Source: Pseudoxanthomonas sangjuensis (GTDB lineage: Bacteria > Pseudomonadota > Gammaproteobacteria > Xanthomonadales > Xanthomonadaceae). Taken from it: a stretch of DNA of 64,000 nucleotides. The notes under the pieces were generated by a model. That model was not told where the DNA came from. It made no database searches and worked only from the letters and a program-made list of their open reading frames with translations. The stretch is from positions 62,001-126,000 of the forward strand of contig NZ_PDWR01000002.1 of NCBI RefSeq assembly GCF_010211755.1. The letters run 5' to 3'. The position numbers and the translations under genes are program-made. This document shows positions 44,768 through 56,692 of the stretch, piece after piece (within the stretch, counting starts at the first letter, position 1; every line of letters begins with the position of its first letter).

Positions 44768-45961
44768 ATGAGCAGCAATGACATCGTCCTCGCCTTCTCC
44801 GGCGGCCTCGACACCAGCTTCTGCATCCCTTACCTGCAGGAACAGGGCTACGCCGTGCACACCGTGTTCGCCGACACCGGCGGCGTCGACGCCGAGGAGC
44901 GCGCCTACATCGAGGGCCGCGCCGCCGAGCTGGGCGTGGCCTCGCACGTCACCGTCGACGGCGGCCCCGCCATCTGGGAAGGCTTCGTCAAGCCGTTCGT
45001 GTGGGCGGGCGAGGGCTACCAGGGCCAGTACCCGCTGCTGGTGTCCGACCGCTACCTGATCGTCGACGCCGCGCTGAAGCGCGCCGGCGAACTCGGCACC
45101 CGCCATATCGCCCACGGCTGCACCGGCATGGGCAACGACCAGGTGCGCTTCGACCTGGCGATCAAGGCCAGCGGCGACTACCGGATCGTCGCGCCGATCC
45201 GCGAAATCCAGAAGCAGCACACCCAGACCCGCGCCTACGAGCAGAAGTACCTCGAGGAGCGCGGCTTCGGCGTGCGTTCCAAGCAGAAGCAGTACACGAT
45301 CAACGAGAACCTGCTGGGCGTGACCATGTCCGGCGCCGAGATCGACAAGTGGGAAGCCCCGGGCGCGGGCGCGCGCGGCTGGTGCGCGCCGCGCAGCGCG
45401 TGGCCGGAGCAGCCGCTGCTGGTCAAGGTGGCCTTCCGCCACGGCGAAGCGGTGGAACTGGACGGCAAGCCGATGGAAGGCGCGGCCCTGCTGGCGAAGT
45501 TGAACACCATGTTCGCCCCGTACGGCGTCGGCCGCGGCGTCTACACCGGCGACACCGTGATCGGCCTGAAGGGCCGCATCGTGTACGAAGCGCCGGGCCT
45601 GGTCGCGCTGCTGGCCGCGCACCGCGCGCTGGAGGAGGCGGTGCTGAGCAAGCAGCAGAACCGCTTCAAGCCGGAAGTGGCGCGCAAGTGGGTCGAACTG
45701 GTCTACGAAGGCTTCTTCCACGATCCGCTGAAGACCGACCTGGAGGCGTTCCTGGCCTCGTCGCAGGCCACGGTCAACGGCACGGTCACGCTGCGCACGC
45801 CGGGCGGCCGGGTCGAGGCGGTGGCGGTGGAGTCGCCGCACATCCTCAACGCCAAGGGCGCGACCTACGCGCAGTCGGCGGACTGGGGCGTGGAGGAGGC
45901 CGAGGGCTTCATCAAGCTGTTCGGCATGAGCTCTACGCTGTGGGCCGAGATCAACCGCTGA
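44768..45961 (+). CDS. argG: Argininosuccinate synthase
   Basis: ATP-dependent ligase of 397 residues that joins citrulline and aspartate. The PP-loop [11 protein letters not shown] lies at residues 9-19. [13 protein letters not shown] and the [10 protein letters not shown]-type substrate segment match the family. It follows argF' after a repeat. The acetylated pathway delivers citrulline only after the deacetylase encoded next, so the gene order here follows regulation more than reaction order. A strong purine-rich ribosome site (ggaaagaagaaa) precedes it. Confidence 0.95.
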   Translation: MSSNDIVLAFSGGLDTSFCIPYLQEQGYAVHTVFADTGGVDAEERAYIEGRAAELGVASHVTVDGGPAIWEGFVKPFVWAGEGYQGQYPLLVSDRYLIVDAALKRAGELGTRHIAHGCTGMGNDQVRFDLAIKASGDYRIVAPIREIQKQHTQTRAYEQKYLEERGFGVRSKQKQYTINENLLGVTMSGAEIDKWEAPGAGARGWCAPRSAWPEQPLLVKVAFRHGEAVELDGKPMEGAALLAKLNTMFAPYGVGRGVYTGDTVIGLKGRIVYEAPGLVALLAAHRALEEAVLSKQQNRFKPEVARKWVELVYEGFFHDPLKTDLEAFLASSQATVNGTVTLRTPGGRVEAVAVESPHILNAKGATYAQSADWGVEEAEGFIKLFGMSSTLWAEINR

Positions 45962-45965
45962 CGTT

Positions 45966-46034
45966 TGTCATCCCGAACGCAGTGAGGGATCTGCTGCTTT
46001 CAAGGCAGGTTCCTCCCTCCGGTCGGAATGACAA
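45966..46034. repeat. Extragenic inverted repeat between argG and argE'
   Basis: Terminal inverted repeats ttgtcatcc / ggaatgacaa enclose a segment with cgaacgcagtgagggatctg, a wording typical of dispersed Xanthomonadaceae repeats. It fills the intergenic space. Confidence 0.6.
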
Positions 46035-46047
46035 CGGATAAACGACG

Positions 46048-47136
46048 ATGCTCTCAAACGTCCTCCCTCATCTTGAAGCGCTGGTGTCCTTCGACACCCG
46101 CAACCCGCCGCGCGAGATCACCACGGGCGGGATCTTCGACTACATCCGCGCGCAGCTGCCGGACTTCAGGGTCGAAGTGACCGACCACGGCGCCGGCGCG
46201 GTGTCGCTGTTCGCGGTGCGCGGCAATCCGCGGCGCGTGTTCAACGTGCACCTGGACACGGTGCCGTCGTCGCCGGCGTGGACGGCCGATCCGTTCAGGC
46301 TGCGCGTGACCGAAGACCGCGCCATCGGCCTGGGCGCCTGCGACATCAAGGGCGCCGCCGCCGCGCTGATCGCCGCCGCGCAGGCGGGGAAGGGCGATGC
46401 CGCCTTCCTTTTCAGCAGCGACGAGGAAGCCAACGATGCGCGTTGCATCGCCGCGTTCCTGGCGCGCAACGAGAAGGAATACGGCTTCCGCGAAGCCGTC
46501 ATCGCCGAGCCGACCCGCGGCGAGGCGGTGCTGGCCCATCGCGGCATCGCCGCGGTGCGCATGGCGTTCAAGGGGCAGGCCGGCCACGCCTCGGCCGAGA
46601 ACGCGCTGCAATTGAGCGCGCTGCACAACGCGATGCGCTGGGGTGCGGCCGCGCTGGATCACGTCGAAGCGCAGAAGCACCTGCGTTTCGGCGGGCTGAC
46701 CGGGCTGCGCTTCAACATCGGCAAGGTCGAAGGCGGGATCAAGGCCAACATGATCGCGCCCAGCGCCGAGGTGCGTTTCGGCTTCCGCCCGCTGCCGTCG
46801 CAGGACGCGGACGAGCTGCACGCCACGTTCAAGGCGCTGGCCAATCCCGATGCGCTGGCCGAATACGAGCCGACGTTCTGGGGGCCGTCGCTGCCGTCCG
46901 GCGACGTGGCGCGCGCCGAGGAGCGCCGCCTGCAGGCGCGCGACCTGGCCGACGAACTCGGCCTGCCGATCGGCAATGCGGTGGATTTCTGGACCGAGGC
47001 CTCGCTGTTCTCTGCCGCCGGCCTGACCGCGCTGGTCTACGGCCCCGGCGACATCGCCCAGGCGCATACCGCCGACGAATGGGTTTCCCTCGAACAACTG
47101 CGGCACTACGCCGAAACCGTCGCCAAACTTCTTTGA
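46048..47136 (+). CDS. argE': N-acetylcitrulline deacetylase
   Basis: M20-family metal-dependent deacylase of 362 residues that removes acetate from N-acetylcitrulline in the acetylated arginine pathway. VHLDTVPSS holds the first metal ligands, [11 protein letters not shown] the bridging aspartate, [11 protein letters not shown] the catalytic glutamate, and [11 protein letters not shown] the dimerisation-domain histidine. Position between argG and the fused argAB, beside the acetylornithine carbamoyltransferase, separates it from a generic acetylornithine deacetylase. The ATG at 46048 follows the repeat element. Confidence 0.9.
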   Translation: MLSNVLPHLEALVSFDTRNPPREITTGGIFDYIRAQLPDFRVEVTDHGAGAVSLFAVRGNPRRVFNVHLDTVPSSPAWTADPFRLRVTEDRAIGLGACDIKGAAAALIAAAQAGKGDAAFLFSSDEEANDARCIAAFLARNEKEYGFREAVIAEPTRGEAVLAHRGIAAVRMAFKGQAGHASAENALQLSALHNAMRWGAAALDHVEAQKHLRFGGLTGLRFNIGKVEGGIKANMIAPSAEVRFGFRPLPSQDADELHATFKALANPDALAEYEPTFWGPSLPSGDVARAEERRLQARDLADELGLPIGNAVDFWTEASLFSAAGLTALVYGPGDIAQAHTADEWVSLEQLRHYAETVAKLL

Positions 47137-47158
47137 AGCCGCATCATCGCCCGACGCA

Positions 47159-48481
47159 ATGAACATCGAATCCAACAAGCAGACGCGCCAGACCATCGTC
47201 AAGCTGCTCTCCAACATGGGCAGCGCGAAGGAGATCGACCAGTACCTGAAGCGGTTCTCCGAGCTGGACGCCAAGCGCTTCGCCGTGATCAAGGTCGGCG
47301 GCGCGATCCTGCGCGACGACATGGATGCGCTGGTATCGTCGCTGTCGTTCCTGCAGCAGGTCGGCCTGACCCCGATCGTGATCCACGGCGCCGGCCCGCA
47401 GCTCGACGAGGAGCTGGCGGCCGCCGGCATCGGGAAGAAGACCGTCGACGGGCTGCGCTTCACCAGCAACGAAGGCCTGGCCATCGCGCGCAAGGTGATG
47501 GTCCGCGAGAACATGAGGCTCGTTTCCGAGCTGCACGCGCAGGGCGTGCACGCGACCTCGCTGACCACCAACGTGTTCGAGGCCGAATTCCTCGACCTCG
47601 ACAAGTACGGCCTGGTCGGCCGCGTCAGCCATGTCGAGACCGCCGGCATCGAGGCGGCGATCCGCATCGGCGCGATCCCGGTCATCGCCAGCCTCGGCGT
47701 CACCGCCGGCGGCCAGTACCTCAACATCAACGCCGACTGGGCCGCGAACGAGCTGGTCAAGACCCTGCAGCCGTACAAGATCGTGTTCCTGACCGGCACC
47801 GGCGGCCTGCTCGACGAGAACGGCAAGCTGATCGAGTCGATCAACCTGACCACCGAGTACGACGAGCTGATGGCGCAGCCGTGGATCAACGGCGGCATGC
47901 GGGTGAAGGTCGAACAGATCAAGGAACTGCTCGACGCGCTGCCGCTGACGTCGTCGGTGTCGATGACGAAGCCGGACGAGCTGGCCAAGGAACTGTTCAC
48001 CCACCGCGGCTCGGGCACGATGTTGCGCCGGGGCGAGCGCGTGCTGCGCTTCGATTCGTGGCAGGGCGTCGACCTCGGGCGGATGCGCGCGCTGATCGAA
48101 TCGAGCTTCGGTCGCAAGCTGATCCCGGACTACTTCGAGAAGACCGAGCCGTACCGGATCTACGTCAGCGAAAGCTACCGCGCGGCGATGATCCTGACCC
48201 GGGAGGAAGGCTTCGCCTACCTCGACAAGTTCGCCGTGCTCGACGAGGCGCAGGGCGAGGGCCTGGGCCGCGCCGTGTGGCACGTCGCGCGCGAGGAGAA
48301 CCCGCGGATGTTCTGGCGCTCGCGCCACCAGAACCAGGTCAACATCTTCTACTACGCCGAATCCGACGGTTGCTACAAGCAGGAGAAGTGGAAGGTGTTC
48401 TGGTACGGCATCCCCGATTTCGCCGACATCGCGCGCTGCGTCGAGCACTGCCGCACGCGGCCGGCGACGCTGGTGGACTGA
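47159..48481 (+). CDS. argB: Bifunctional N-acetylglutamate synthase/kinase
   Basis: Fused protein of 440 residues that both acetylates glutamate and phosphorylates the product, the first two steps of arginine synthesis. Residues about 1-285 are an amino-acid kinase domain ([32 protein letters not shown]) and about 290-440 a GNAT acetyltransferase domain of the vertebrate-like type ([19 protein letters not shown], in part). Fusions of this kind are known from Xanthomonas and Maricaulis. Arginine feedback probably acts on the kinase domain. The gene follows argE' after 22 bases. Confidence 0.94.
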   Translation: MNIESNKQTRQTIVKLLSNMGSAKEIDQYLKRFSELDAKRFAVIKVGGAILRDDMDALVSSLSFLQQVGLTPIVIHGAGPQLDEELAAAGIGKKTVDGLRFTSNEGLAIARKVMVRENMRLVSELHAQGVHATSLTTNVFEAEFLDLDKYGLVGRVSHVETAGIEAAIRIGAIPVIASLGVTAGGQYLNINADWAANELVKTLQPYKIVFLTGTGGLLDENGKLIESINLTTEYDELMAQPWINGGMRVKVEQIKELLDALPLTSSVSMTKPDELAKELFTHRGSGTMLRRGERVLRFDSWQGVDLGRMRALIESSFGRKLIPDYFEKTEPYRIYVSESYRAAMILTREEGFAYLDKFAVLDEAQGEGLGRAVWHVAREENPRMFWRSRHQNQVNIFYYAESDGCYKQEKWKVFWYGIPDFADIARCVEHCRTRPATLVD

Positions 48482-48482
48482 C

Positions 48483-49101
48483 ATGACTGGACCTGCACTG
48501 CCCCCGGACTGGCGCGTGGTGCCGACCCTGCGGGGAAGGCACGTCTCGCTGGTGCCGCTTTGCGCCGAGCATGCCGCCGGCTTGCGCATGGCGCGCGACG
48601 CCGCCGGGCTGGACGGCCTGTGGTTCACCAACACGCCGACGGTCGAGGGCGTCGGGGATTACGTGTCGGCCGCGTTGCGGATGCAGGCCGAGGGCCGCGC
48701 GCTGCCGTTCGCGGTGCTCGACGCTGGCGGCGAAGTCGTCGGCACCACGCGTTTCTACGATCTCGACCCGGCGGCGCCGAGGCTGGCCATCGGCTACACC
48801 TGGTACGCGCCGCGGGTGCAGCGCACCGGGGTCAACACCGAGGCCAAGCTGCTGTTGCTGCAACACGCGTTCGAGGCCTTGGGCTGCATCGGCGTCGGCT
48901 TCGAGACCAGCAGCCACAACGTCCGTTCGCGCGCGGCCATCGCCCGGCTGGGCGCGAAGCAGGACGGCATCCTGCGCCACCACAAGCGCCATGCCGACGG
49001 CAGCGTGCGCGACACGGTGGTTTTCTCGATCATCGACAGCGAGTGGCCGGCGGTGAAGCGCGGCCTGCTGGAGAAACTGCAAAGGCACGAGGTTCCCGCA
49101 A

Positions 49102-49112
<11 letters not shown>
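48483..49112 (+). CDS. GNAT acetyltransferase in the arg cluster
   Basis: RimJ/RimL-type GNAT protein of 209 residues. The acetyl-CoA site is in the segment [17 protein letters not shown], and [19 protein letters not shown] is the usual C-terminal helix with the conserved asparagine. It starts one base after argAB and overlaps argC by 11 bases, so it is part of the operon. Its substrate is not evident; acetylation of an amino acid, antibiotic or protein N-terminus are all possible. Confidence 0.86.
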
Positions 49113-50099
<987 letters not shown>

Positions 50100-50103
<4 letters not shown>

Positions 50104-51398
50104 GCGACCTGCTCTGGCAAAAACCCGGCGTCGCGGTCGACGCGCAAATCCAGAAGTTCCTCGCCGGCGACGACGTGCTGCTGGACCGCGAGTTCTTCCT
50201 GCACGACATCGCCGCCAGCACCGCGCATGCCGAAGGCCTGCAGCGCATCGGCATCCTGTCGGCCGGCGAACTCGCCGGGCTGAAGCGCGAGCTGGCGCTT
50301 CTGGCCGACGACTTCCGCAACGGCGACTTCGTCCTCGACGAACGCTACGAAGACGGCCATTCGGCGATCGAGTTCCGCCTGACCGAGCGCCTTGGCGACG
50401 CCGGCCGCAAGATCCACACCGGGCGCAGCCGCAACGACCAGATCCTGGTCGCCACGCGCCTGTGGCTGAAGGAAAAGCTGGCGCGCGTGGCGGAACTGTC
50501 GCGCGACATCGCCAAGGTCGCGCTGGACCGCGCCGAGGCGGAAAAAGGCCTGCCGATCCCCGGCTACACCCACATCCAGCGCGCCGTGGTGTCGTCTGCG
50601 GGCATGTGGTGGGCGGGCTGGGCCGAGGCCTTCATCGACGATGCCATCCGCGCCGCCGACACGCTCAAGCTGGTCGACGCCAACCCGCTCGGCACCGCCG
50701 CCGGCTACGGCGTCAACCTGGAGCTCGACCGCGAACACACCACGCAGGCGCTCGGCTTCGCGCGCATGCAGGTCAGCCCGATCTACGCGCAGCTGTCGCG
50801 CGGCAAGTTCGAACTGGCCGCGCTGGAAGCGCTGGGCAGCGCCACGCTGGACCTGCGCCGCGTCGCCTGGGACCTGTCGCTATTCACCAGCGCCGAATTC
50901 GGCTTCGTCGCGTTGCCGCCGCAGTACACCACCGGCAGCTCGATCATGCCCAACAAGCGCAATCCCGACGTGATCGAACTGATGCGCGCCACCCACGCCA
51001 GCGTCGCCGCGGCGCGCATCGAGATCGAGCAGCTGCTGTCGCTGCCGTCCGGCTACCACCGCGACCTGCAGGCCAGCAAGGGCGCGATCTTCCACGGCTT
51101 CGGCCGCGGCCTGCCGGCGCTGGAACTGCTGCCGGCGCTGCTCGCGAACCTCGAATGGCGCGAAGACAGGCTGCGCGCCGCGATCGATTCGGGCATGTAC
51201 GCCACCGACGTCGCGGTCGAGGCCGCCATCGCCGGCGTGCCGTTCCGCGACGCCTACAAGGCCGCGGCGGCGGCCAGCGACAGGGCGGGCGAGGGCAGGA
51301 CGCCGGAATCCAGCCTCGCCGCGCGCACGTCGCCGGGCGCGGCCGCCGACCTGCGGCTCGACGAACTGCGCTCGCGCTGGGAGTCGCTGGCGTCATGA
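50100..51398 (+). CDS. argH: Argininosuccinate lyase
   Basis: Tetrameric lyase of 432 residues that splits argininosuccinate into arginine and fumarate. GRSRNDQ and TPLQRAQ-like TTHIQRA segments are seen, and the superfamily signature [12 protein letters not shown] lies near residue 282. It is slightly shorter than Escherichia coli ArgH (457). The ATG lies in the argC stop, and its own stop overlaps the proB start, which ties proline to arginine synthesis in one transcript. Confidence 0.94.
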
Positions 51399-52537
51399 GC
51401 CAGTCCGCCGCCTTCGTCGAGCAACGACTTCCTTCGTGGAAGCGCGCGGTACTGAAGGTCGGCAGCAGCCTGCTCGCCGCCGACGGCGAGGGGCTCAGCC
51501 CGCGCCATGCGCTGGGCCTGGCGCAATTCGTCTCGGCGAGCGTCGCCGCCGGGCGCGAAGTGGTGATCGTTTCCTCGGGCGCGGTCGCGGCCGGACGTTC
51601 GATCGTCCATCGCAAGGCCGAGGCGGGCGTCGCGATGGCCGAACGCCAGGCGCTGGCCGCGCTCGGCCAGGCGCGGCTGATCGGACTGTGGCAGCGCTTC
51701 TTCGAGCGCCCGGTCGCGCAGGTGCTGCTGACCCACGACGACCTGCGCAACCGCCGCCGCTACCTCAATGCCCGCGCCACGCTGCGGGAACTGCTTGCGC
51801 TCGGCGCGCTGCCGGTGGTCAACGAGAACGACACGGTGTCGGTCGACGAACTCAAGCTCGGCGACAACGACAACCTCGCCGCGATCGTCGCCGCGCTGGT
51901 CGACGCCGATGCGCTGTTCGTCGCCACCGACATCGCCGGCTTCTATTCGGCCAATCCCCGCACCAATCCGGACGCCCGGCCGATCGACGAAGTCGAGGCG
52001 CTGACCCCGGAGTTCTTCGCGATGGCCGGCGACAGCGGCAGCGCGGTCGGTACCGGCGGCATGCGCACCAAGCTGGAGGCCGCGGCCCGGGCTGGTGCGG
52101 CGGGCATCGAAACCTTCCTGTTCGACGGCACCAACGCGGCGACGGTGCAGGCGCTGGCGCAGGGCCGGTTGCACGGCACGCGCTTCCGCCCGGCGCGGAA
52201 CCGGCTGGCCGCGCGCAAATACTGGCTGCGCAATGCACCGGTCGAGGCCGGGCGCATCGTCGTCGACGCCGGCGCGGCGCGGGCGATGCAGGAGAAGGGC
52301 GCTTCGCTGCTGCCGGGCGGGGTGCTGGCGGCGGAGGGCGATTTCCGCCGCGGCGACATGATCGAGGTCGCGTTGCGCGAGGAGGCCGGCGAACGCTGCA
52401 TCGCGCGCGGCATCAGCCAGTATTCGGCGCCGGACGTGCGCCTGATCGCACGCCGGCATTCGCGCGACATCGAGGCAGTACTGGGTTACAACTACGGCGA
52501 GAACGTCATCCACCGCGACGACCTCGTGTTGCTGTAG
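51395..52537 (+). CDS. proB: Glutamate 5-kinase
   Basis: Kinase of 380 residues that opens proline synthesis by phosphorylating glutamate. VLKVGSSLL at about residue 20 begins the amino-acid kinase domain; SSGAVAAGR and [21 protein letters not shown] are family segments; [12 protein letters not shown] follows. A C-terminal PUA domain (about 280-370) completes it. The start overlaps the argH stop (ATGA). Proline feedback is expected for the family. Confidence 0.95.
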   Translation: MSQSAAFVEQRLPSWKRAVLKVGSSLLAADGEGLSPRHALGLAQFVSASVAAGREVVIVSSGAVAAGRSIVHRKAEAGVAMAERQALAALGQARLIGLWQRFFERPVAQVLLTHDDLRNRRRYLNARATLRELLALGALPVVNENDTVSVDELKLGDNDNLAAIVAALVDADALFVATDIAGFYSANPRTNPDARPIDEVEALTPEFFAMAGDSGSAVGTGGMRTKLEAAARAGAAGIETFLFDGTNAATVQALAQGRLHGTRFRPARNRLAARKYWLRNAPVEAGRIVVDAGAARAMQEKGASLLPGGVLAAEGDFRRGDMIEVALREEAGERCIARGISQYSAPDVRLIARRHSRDIEAVLGYNYGENVIHRDDLVLL

Positions 52538-52558
52538 GGGCACGGCGCGCCGTGCCCC
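52537..52558. repeat. Perfect 22-bp palindrome between proB and proA
   Basis: ggggcacggcg / cgccgtgcccc, beginning at the last base of the proB stop codon and 14 bases before the proA start. It could modulate proA translation or stabilise mRNA; no T run follows. Confidence 0.7.
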
Positions 52559-52571
52559 GCGGGAGAACCGA

Positions 52572-53831
<1,260 letters not shown>

Positions 53832-53933
53832 GATTCGGATTGCGGCGGCAGCCTCGTGCTGACGCCATCGGTCCGGTCCGGCCCCCTGGACCGCGCGCGC
53901 AATGCGGTAATGTGACCATTTGCGTCACATAAA

Positions 53934-53949
53934 CGTGAAGTGTGTCACG
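53934..53949. promoter_or_regulatory. Clp/CRP-like binding site
   Basis: Perfect inverted repeat cgtga-N6-tcacg, close to the CRP/Clp consensus TGTGA-N6-TCACA. A second dyad, tgtga-N9-tcaca, lies at 53911-53929 but its spacing is too wide for a normal site. Both stand upstream of the putative sigma-54 promoter at 54023-54040. Clp is the c-di-GMP-sensing CRP homologue of this family. Confidence 0.6.
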
Positions 53950-54022
53950 AATATTCCGCGAATAAGGGTAAAACCCCGTCGACCCCTCCCGCCATGCGCC
54001 GACAGTCGGCATCCTGTTTGAT

Positions 54023-54040
54023 TTGGCATGGAAATTGCTA
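54023..54040 (+). promoter_or_regulatory. Putative sigma-54 promoter of the glycosyltransferase operon
   Basis: ttggcatggaaattgct matches the -24/-12 consensus TGGCACG-N4-TTGCW with one change (C to T); the GG and GC dinucleotides are exactly ten bases apart. The expected start site is near 54050, giving a leader of about 25 bases. Confidence 0.65.
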
Positions 54041-54074
54041 GTTGTGACCCAGGTCTCGATCGGGTCGCAGCGAA

Positions 54075-55493
54075 GTGGAATACAGTCAAACCCTACGGCG
54101 TTCTGCCGATGATGATGAAGCGCTTTCGGCAGCTTCCATCGTTCCAATTACAGACGTCACGGATTCTGAACCCCGGCGCTTCTACGTGCCGGTGCGGGTG
54201 AAGTACGCGCTGGTCCTGCTGGTTGCGCTGGCCTGGCTCGCGCTCAGCGTCAAACTGTCGCAGCCGTGGCTGCAGCAGTTGTCCGGGCTGATCGGCTACT
54301 GGCCGGCGTTGCTGGTGATCACCTTCATCGCCTATGTGCCGGGATTCATGAATGCGTTCCTGGTCGGCTCGATCCTCGCCGACCGCCGGCCGATCCTGCG
54401 CAGCTTCACCCGGCTGCCGGACGTCAGCGTGCTGGTGGCGTGCTACAACGAGGCCGAGAACATCGCCGACACGCTGGCCAGCCTGTCCAGGCAGGACTAC
54501 CCCGGCAACGTCGAAGTGGTGGTGATCGACGACGGCTCGACCGACGGCACCCAGGCCATCGCGCGCAGACTGGCGGCGGAGCTGTCCCGCCCGGGCCTGG
54601 ATATCCGGGTGCTGATGCAGCCGAAGAATGGCGGCAAGTCGCGCGCGCTGAACCGCGGCCTGGCCGAAACCGCGTCGGACCTGGTGGTCACCGTGGACGG
54701 CGATTCCTGCCTGCGCCACGACGCGCTGCGCAAGCTGGTCGCGCGCTTCCTCTCCGACCCGCCCGGGACGGTGGCCGTGGCCGGCGCGGTGCTGGTGCGC
54801 AATTCGCGCGAGAACTGGCTGACCCGCGCCCAGGAATGGGACTACTTCCACGGCATCGCCGCGGTCAAGCGCATGCAGAGCATGTACCACGGCACCCTGG
54901 TCGCGCAGGGCGCGTTCTCGCTGTACACGCGCGAGGCGCTGCAACAGGCCGGCGGCTGGCCGGAATGCGTCGGCGAGGACATCGTCCTGTCGTGGGCGCT
55001 GCTGAAGCGCGGCGCGCGCATCGGCTATTGCGAGGAAGCCTGCCTGTTCACCAAGGTGCCGTCGCGGCTGCGCCAGTTCTCGCGCCAGCGCCAGCGCTGG
55101 TCGCGCGGCCTGATGGAGGCGTTCGCGCGCCATTCCAGCCTGCTGTTCAAGCCGCGCATGACCACGCTGTTCATCTGGTGGAACCTGCTGTTCCTGCCGC
55201 TGGACCTGGTTTACACGCTGGTCTTCATCCCGGGCCTGGTGCTGGCGCTGTTCGGCCATTACTGGATCGCCGGCCTGGCGACCCTGATGGTGCTGCCGTT
55301 GGCGGCGTTGTGGAACATCGTCATCTTCCGCGTGCAGTCGCGCATGTTCAAGAACCAGAGCCTGCGCGTGCGCCGCAACGTGCGCGGCTTCCTGTTCTTC
55401 AGCCTGGCCTACACGCTGATGCTGCAGCCCGTCTGCGTGATGGGTTACGCCGCGGAGCTGCTGCGCCTGCGCAAGACCTGGGGAACCAAGTGA
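54075..55493 (+). CDS. Family 2 glycosyltransferase (PgaC/HmsR-like)
   Basis: Membrane processive glycosyltransferase of 472 residues, expected to polymerise a polysaccharide across the inner membrane. Two N-terminal helices (VKYALVLLVALAWLALSV and WPALLVITFIAYVPGF) precede the GT2 domain: ACYNEAENI, IDDGSTDGT, VTVDGDSCL, VGEDIVLSW and the product-binding QRQRW. Three to four C-terminal helices follow. It resembles PgaC of poly-N-acetylglucosamine synthesis and XagB of Xanthomonas. The GTG at 54075 is the only fitting start, with a weak ribosome site. It ends in the start of the barrel gene (TGATG). Confidence 0.88.
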   Translation: MEYSQTLRRSADDDEALSAASIVPITDVTDSEPRRFYVPVRVKYALVLLVALAWLALSVKLSQPWLQQLSGLIGYWPALLVITFIAYVPGFMNAFLVGSILADRRPILRSFTRLPDVSVLVACYNEAENIADTLASLSRQDYPGNVEVVVIDDGSTDGTQAIARRLAAELSRPGLDIRVLMQPKNGGKSRALNRGLAETASDLVVTVDGDSCLRHDALRKLVARFLSDPPGTVAVAGAVLVRNSRENWLTRAQEWDYFHGIAAVKRMQSMYHGTLVAQGAFSLYTREALQQAGGWPECVGEDIVLSWALLKRGARIGYCEEACLFTKVPSRLRQFSRQRQRWSRGLMEAFARHSSLLFKPRMTTLFIWWNLLFLPLDLVYTLVFIPGLVLALFGHYWIAGLATLMVLPLAALWNIVIFRVQSRMFKNQSLRVRRNVRGFLFFSLAYTLMLQPVCVMGYAAELLRLRKTWGTK

Positions 55494-56416
55494 TGAAGAC
55501 CGGAATCCTCGCGACGGCGCTGTGGCTGGCGCTGGCGGCGCCGGCCCGGGCGGACGAAGCCGACGACGCGCCGTCGCGGCAGGCGGTGCGCAGCGACCTG
55601 TGGGTCGGCCCCGATACCGACGACACCGAAGTGCGCAAGTACGCGCTGGGTTGGGACGTCCGCCACGACGATCTGGGGCACTGGTGGGGCGTGAAGGTCG
55701 AACGCGCGGACTATTCCGGCGCCGGCTGGTCGGAGTCGGAGGACCGCGCCTACCTCAGCGGCGCGGGCGAACTGGGCGGATGGCTGTGGGAGGGCGACGT
55801 CGGCGGCAATGGCCACGACCTGCTCGGCCGCGCTTCGATCCACAGCCAGGACGAACGGCGCAAGGAATTTTTCGTCGAGCGCGACGTGCTGGAAACCCGC
55901 GGCGGTGTCGAAAACGGCTGGGTGCAGACCTTCGCCGGCGCCGCGATCGACCTGCCGATGGGCGAGCGCTGGTCGGCCACGGCGCTGGCCGGGGTGCAGG
56001 ATTTCGGCGTCGGCGACAACCTGCGCAGCCACCTGCGCGGCACCGTGGTCTACGCGCTGGCGCCGGAGCAGGGCCTGAGCCTGCAGCTGCGCACGCGCTA
56101 TTACCGCAACAGCGATCCGTACGAGGCCGATTACTATTCGCCGCAATGGTACGGCCAGGCCTTGGGCGTGCTGGGTTGGCGCCGCCACGTCGGCGGCTAC
56201 CAGTGGAGCGCCCGCGCCGGCTGGGGCCGGCAGCGCAGCTCGGACGAGGGCTGGAAGCGCGCGCGCCTGTTCGAGGTCGGCCTGCAGACCCCGCGCTGGA
56301 AGAACGCCTGGCTGCAGATCGACGCCGGTTATACCGACACCCCCGTGCCGACCAGCTCGGGCATCGGCAGCTACGCCTATCGCTACGCGCGCCTGCAGGC
56401 GGTGCTGGCGTTCTGA
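55493..56416 (+). CDS. Outer-membrane beta-barrel protein
   Basis: Exported protein of 307 residues. A signal peptide ends ARA near residue 21. The rest consists of short amphipathic strands rich in Trp, Tyr and Gly and ends in Phe (RYARLQAVLAF), the BamA-recognised C-terminal signature. Its last part resembles barrels of PgaA or YaiO type. Overlap by one base with the glycosyltransferase gene suggests it exports or anchors the polymer made by that enzyme. Function is inferred from context; no deacetylase or c-di-GMP-binding PgaD is adjacent. Confidence 0.78.
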   Translation: MKTGILATALWLALAAPARADEADDAPSRQAVRSDLWVGPDTDDTEVRKYALGWDVRHDDLGHWWGVKVERADYSGAGWSESEDRAYLSGAGELGGWLWEGDVGGNGHDLLGRASIHSQDERRKEFFVERDVLETRGGVENGWVQTFAGAAIDLPMGERWSATALAGVQDFGVGDNLRSHLRGTVVYALAPEQGLSLQLRTRYYRNSDPYEADYYSPQWYGQALGVLGWRRHVGGYQWSARAGWGRQRSSDEGWKRARLFEVGLQTPRWKNAWLQIDAGYTDTPVPTSSGIGSYAYRYARLQAVLAF

Positions 56417-56445
56417 CCGGCCGCCGGAAGGCGGCGGGCACGAAA

Positions 56446-56475
56446 AAGCCCGGGGAACGTCGGTTCCCCGGGCTT
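56446..56475 (-). terminator. Terminator of tRNA-Pro (bidirectional)
   Basis: Thirteen-base perfect stem aagcccggggaac / gttccccgggctt with a four-base loop. On the minus strand it runs into five T, just after the tRNA; on the plus strand it can end the barrel gene. Confidence 0.85.
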
Positions 56476-56490
56476 CGTCGTTTTCGGTCT

Positions 56491-56567
<77 letters not shown>

Positions 56568-56577
56568 CGAGCCCGGT

Positions 56578-56607
56578 ATTGTATTCAGTCGGGCCGCTTC
56601 CGGGCAA
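56578..56607 (-). promoter_or_regulatory. Predicted promoter of tRNA-Pro
   Basis: On the minus strand TTGCCC, an 18-base spacer and TACAAT, ten bases before the tRNA 5' end, followed by a GC-rich discriminator typical of stable-RNA promoters. Confidence 0.6.
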
Positions 56608-56692
56608 GAGCCGGGTGGTTTTCCGGCGCGCCGGCCGGTTCGCCCGCTAAAATAAGCGGCTTACGCCCACGCCCGTTACTGGAGCCTCCCGC

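Noticed and set aside
53911-53929. tgtga-N9-tcaca as a second classical Clp/CRP site
   Set aside because: Spacing between half-sites is three bases too long for CRP-type dimers; kept only as a note next to the better site at 53934-53949.
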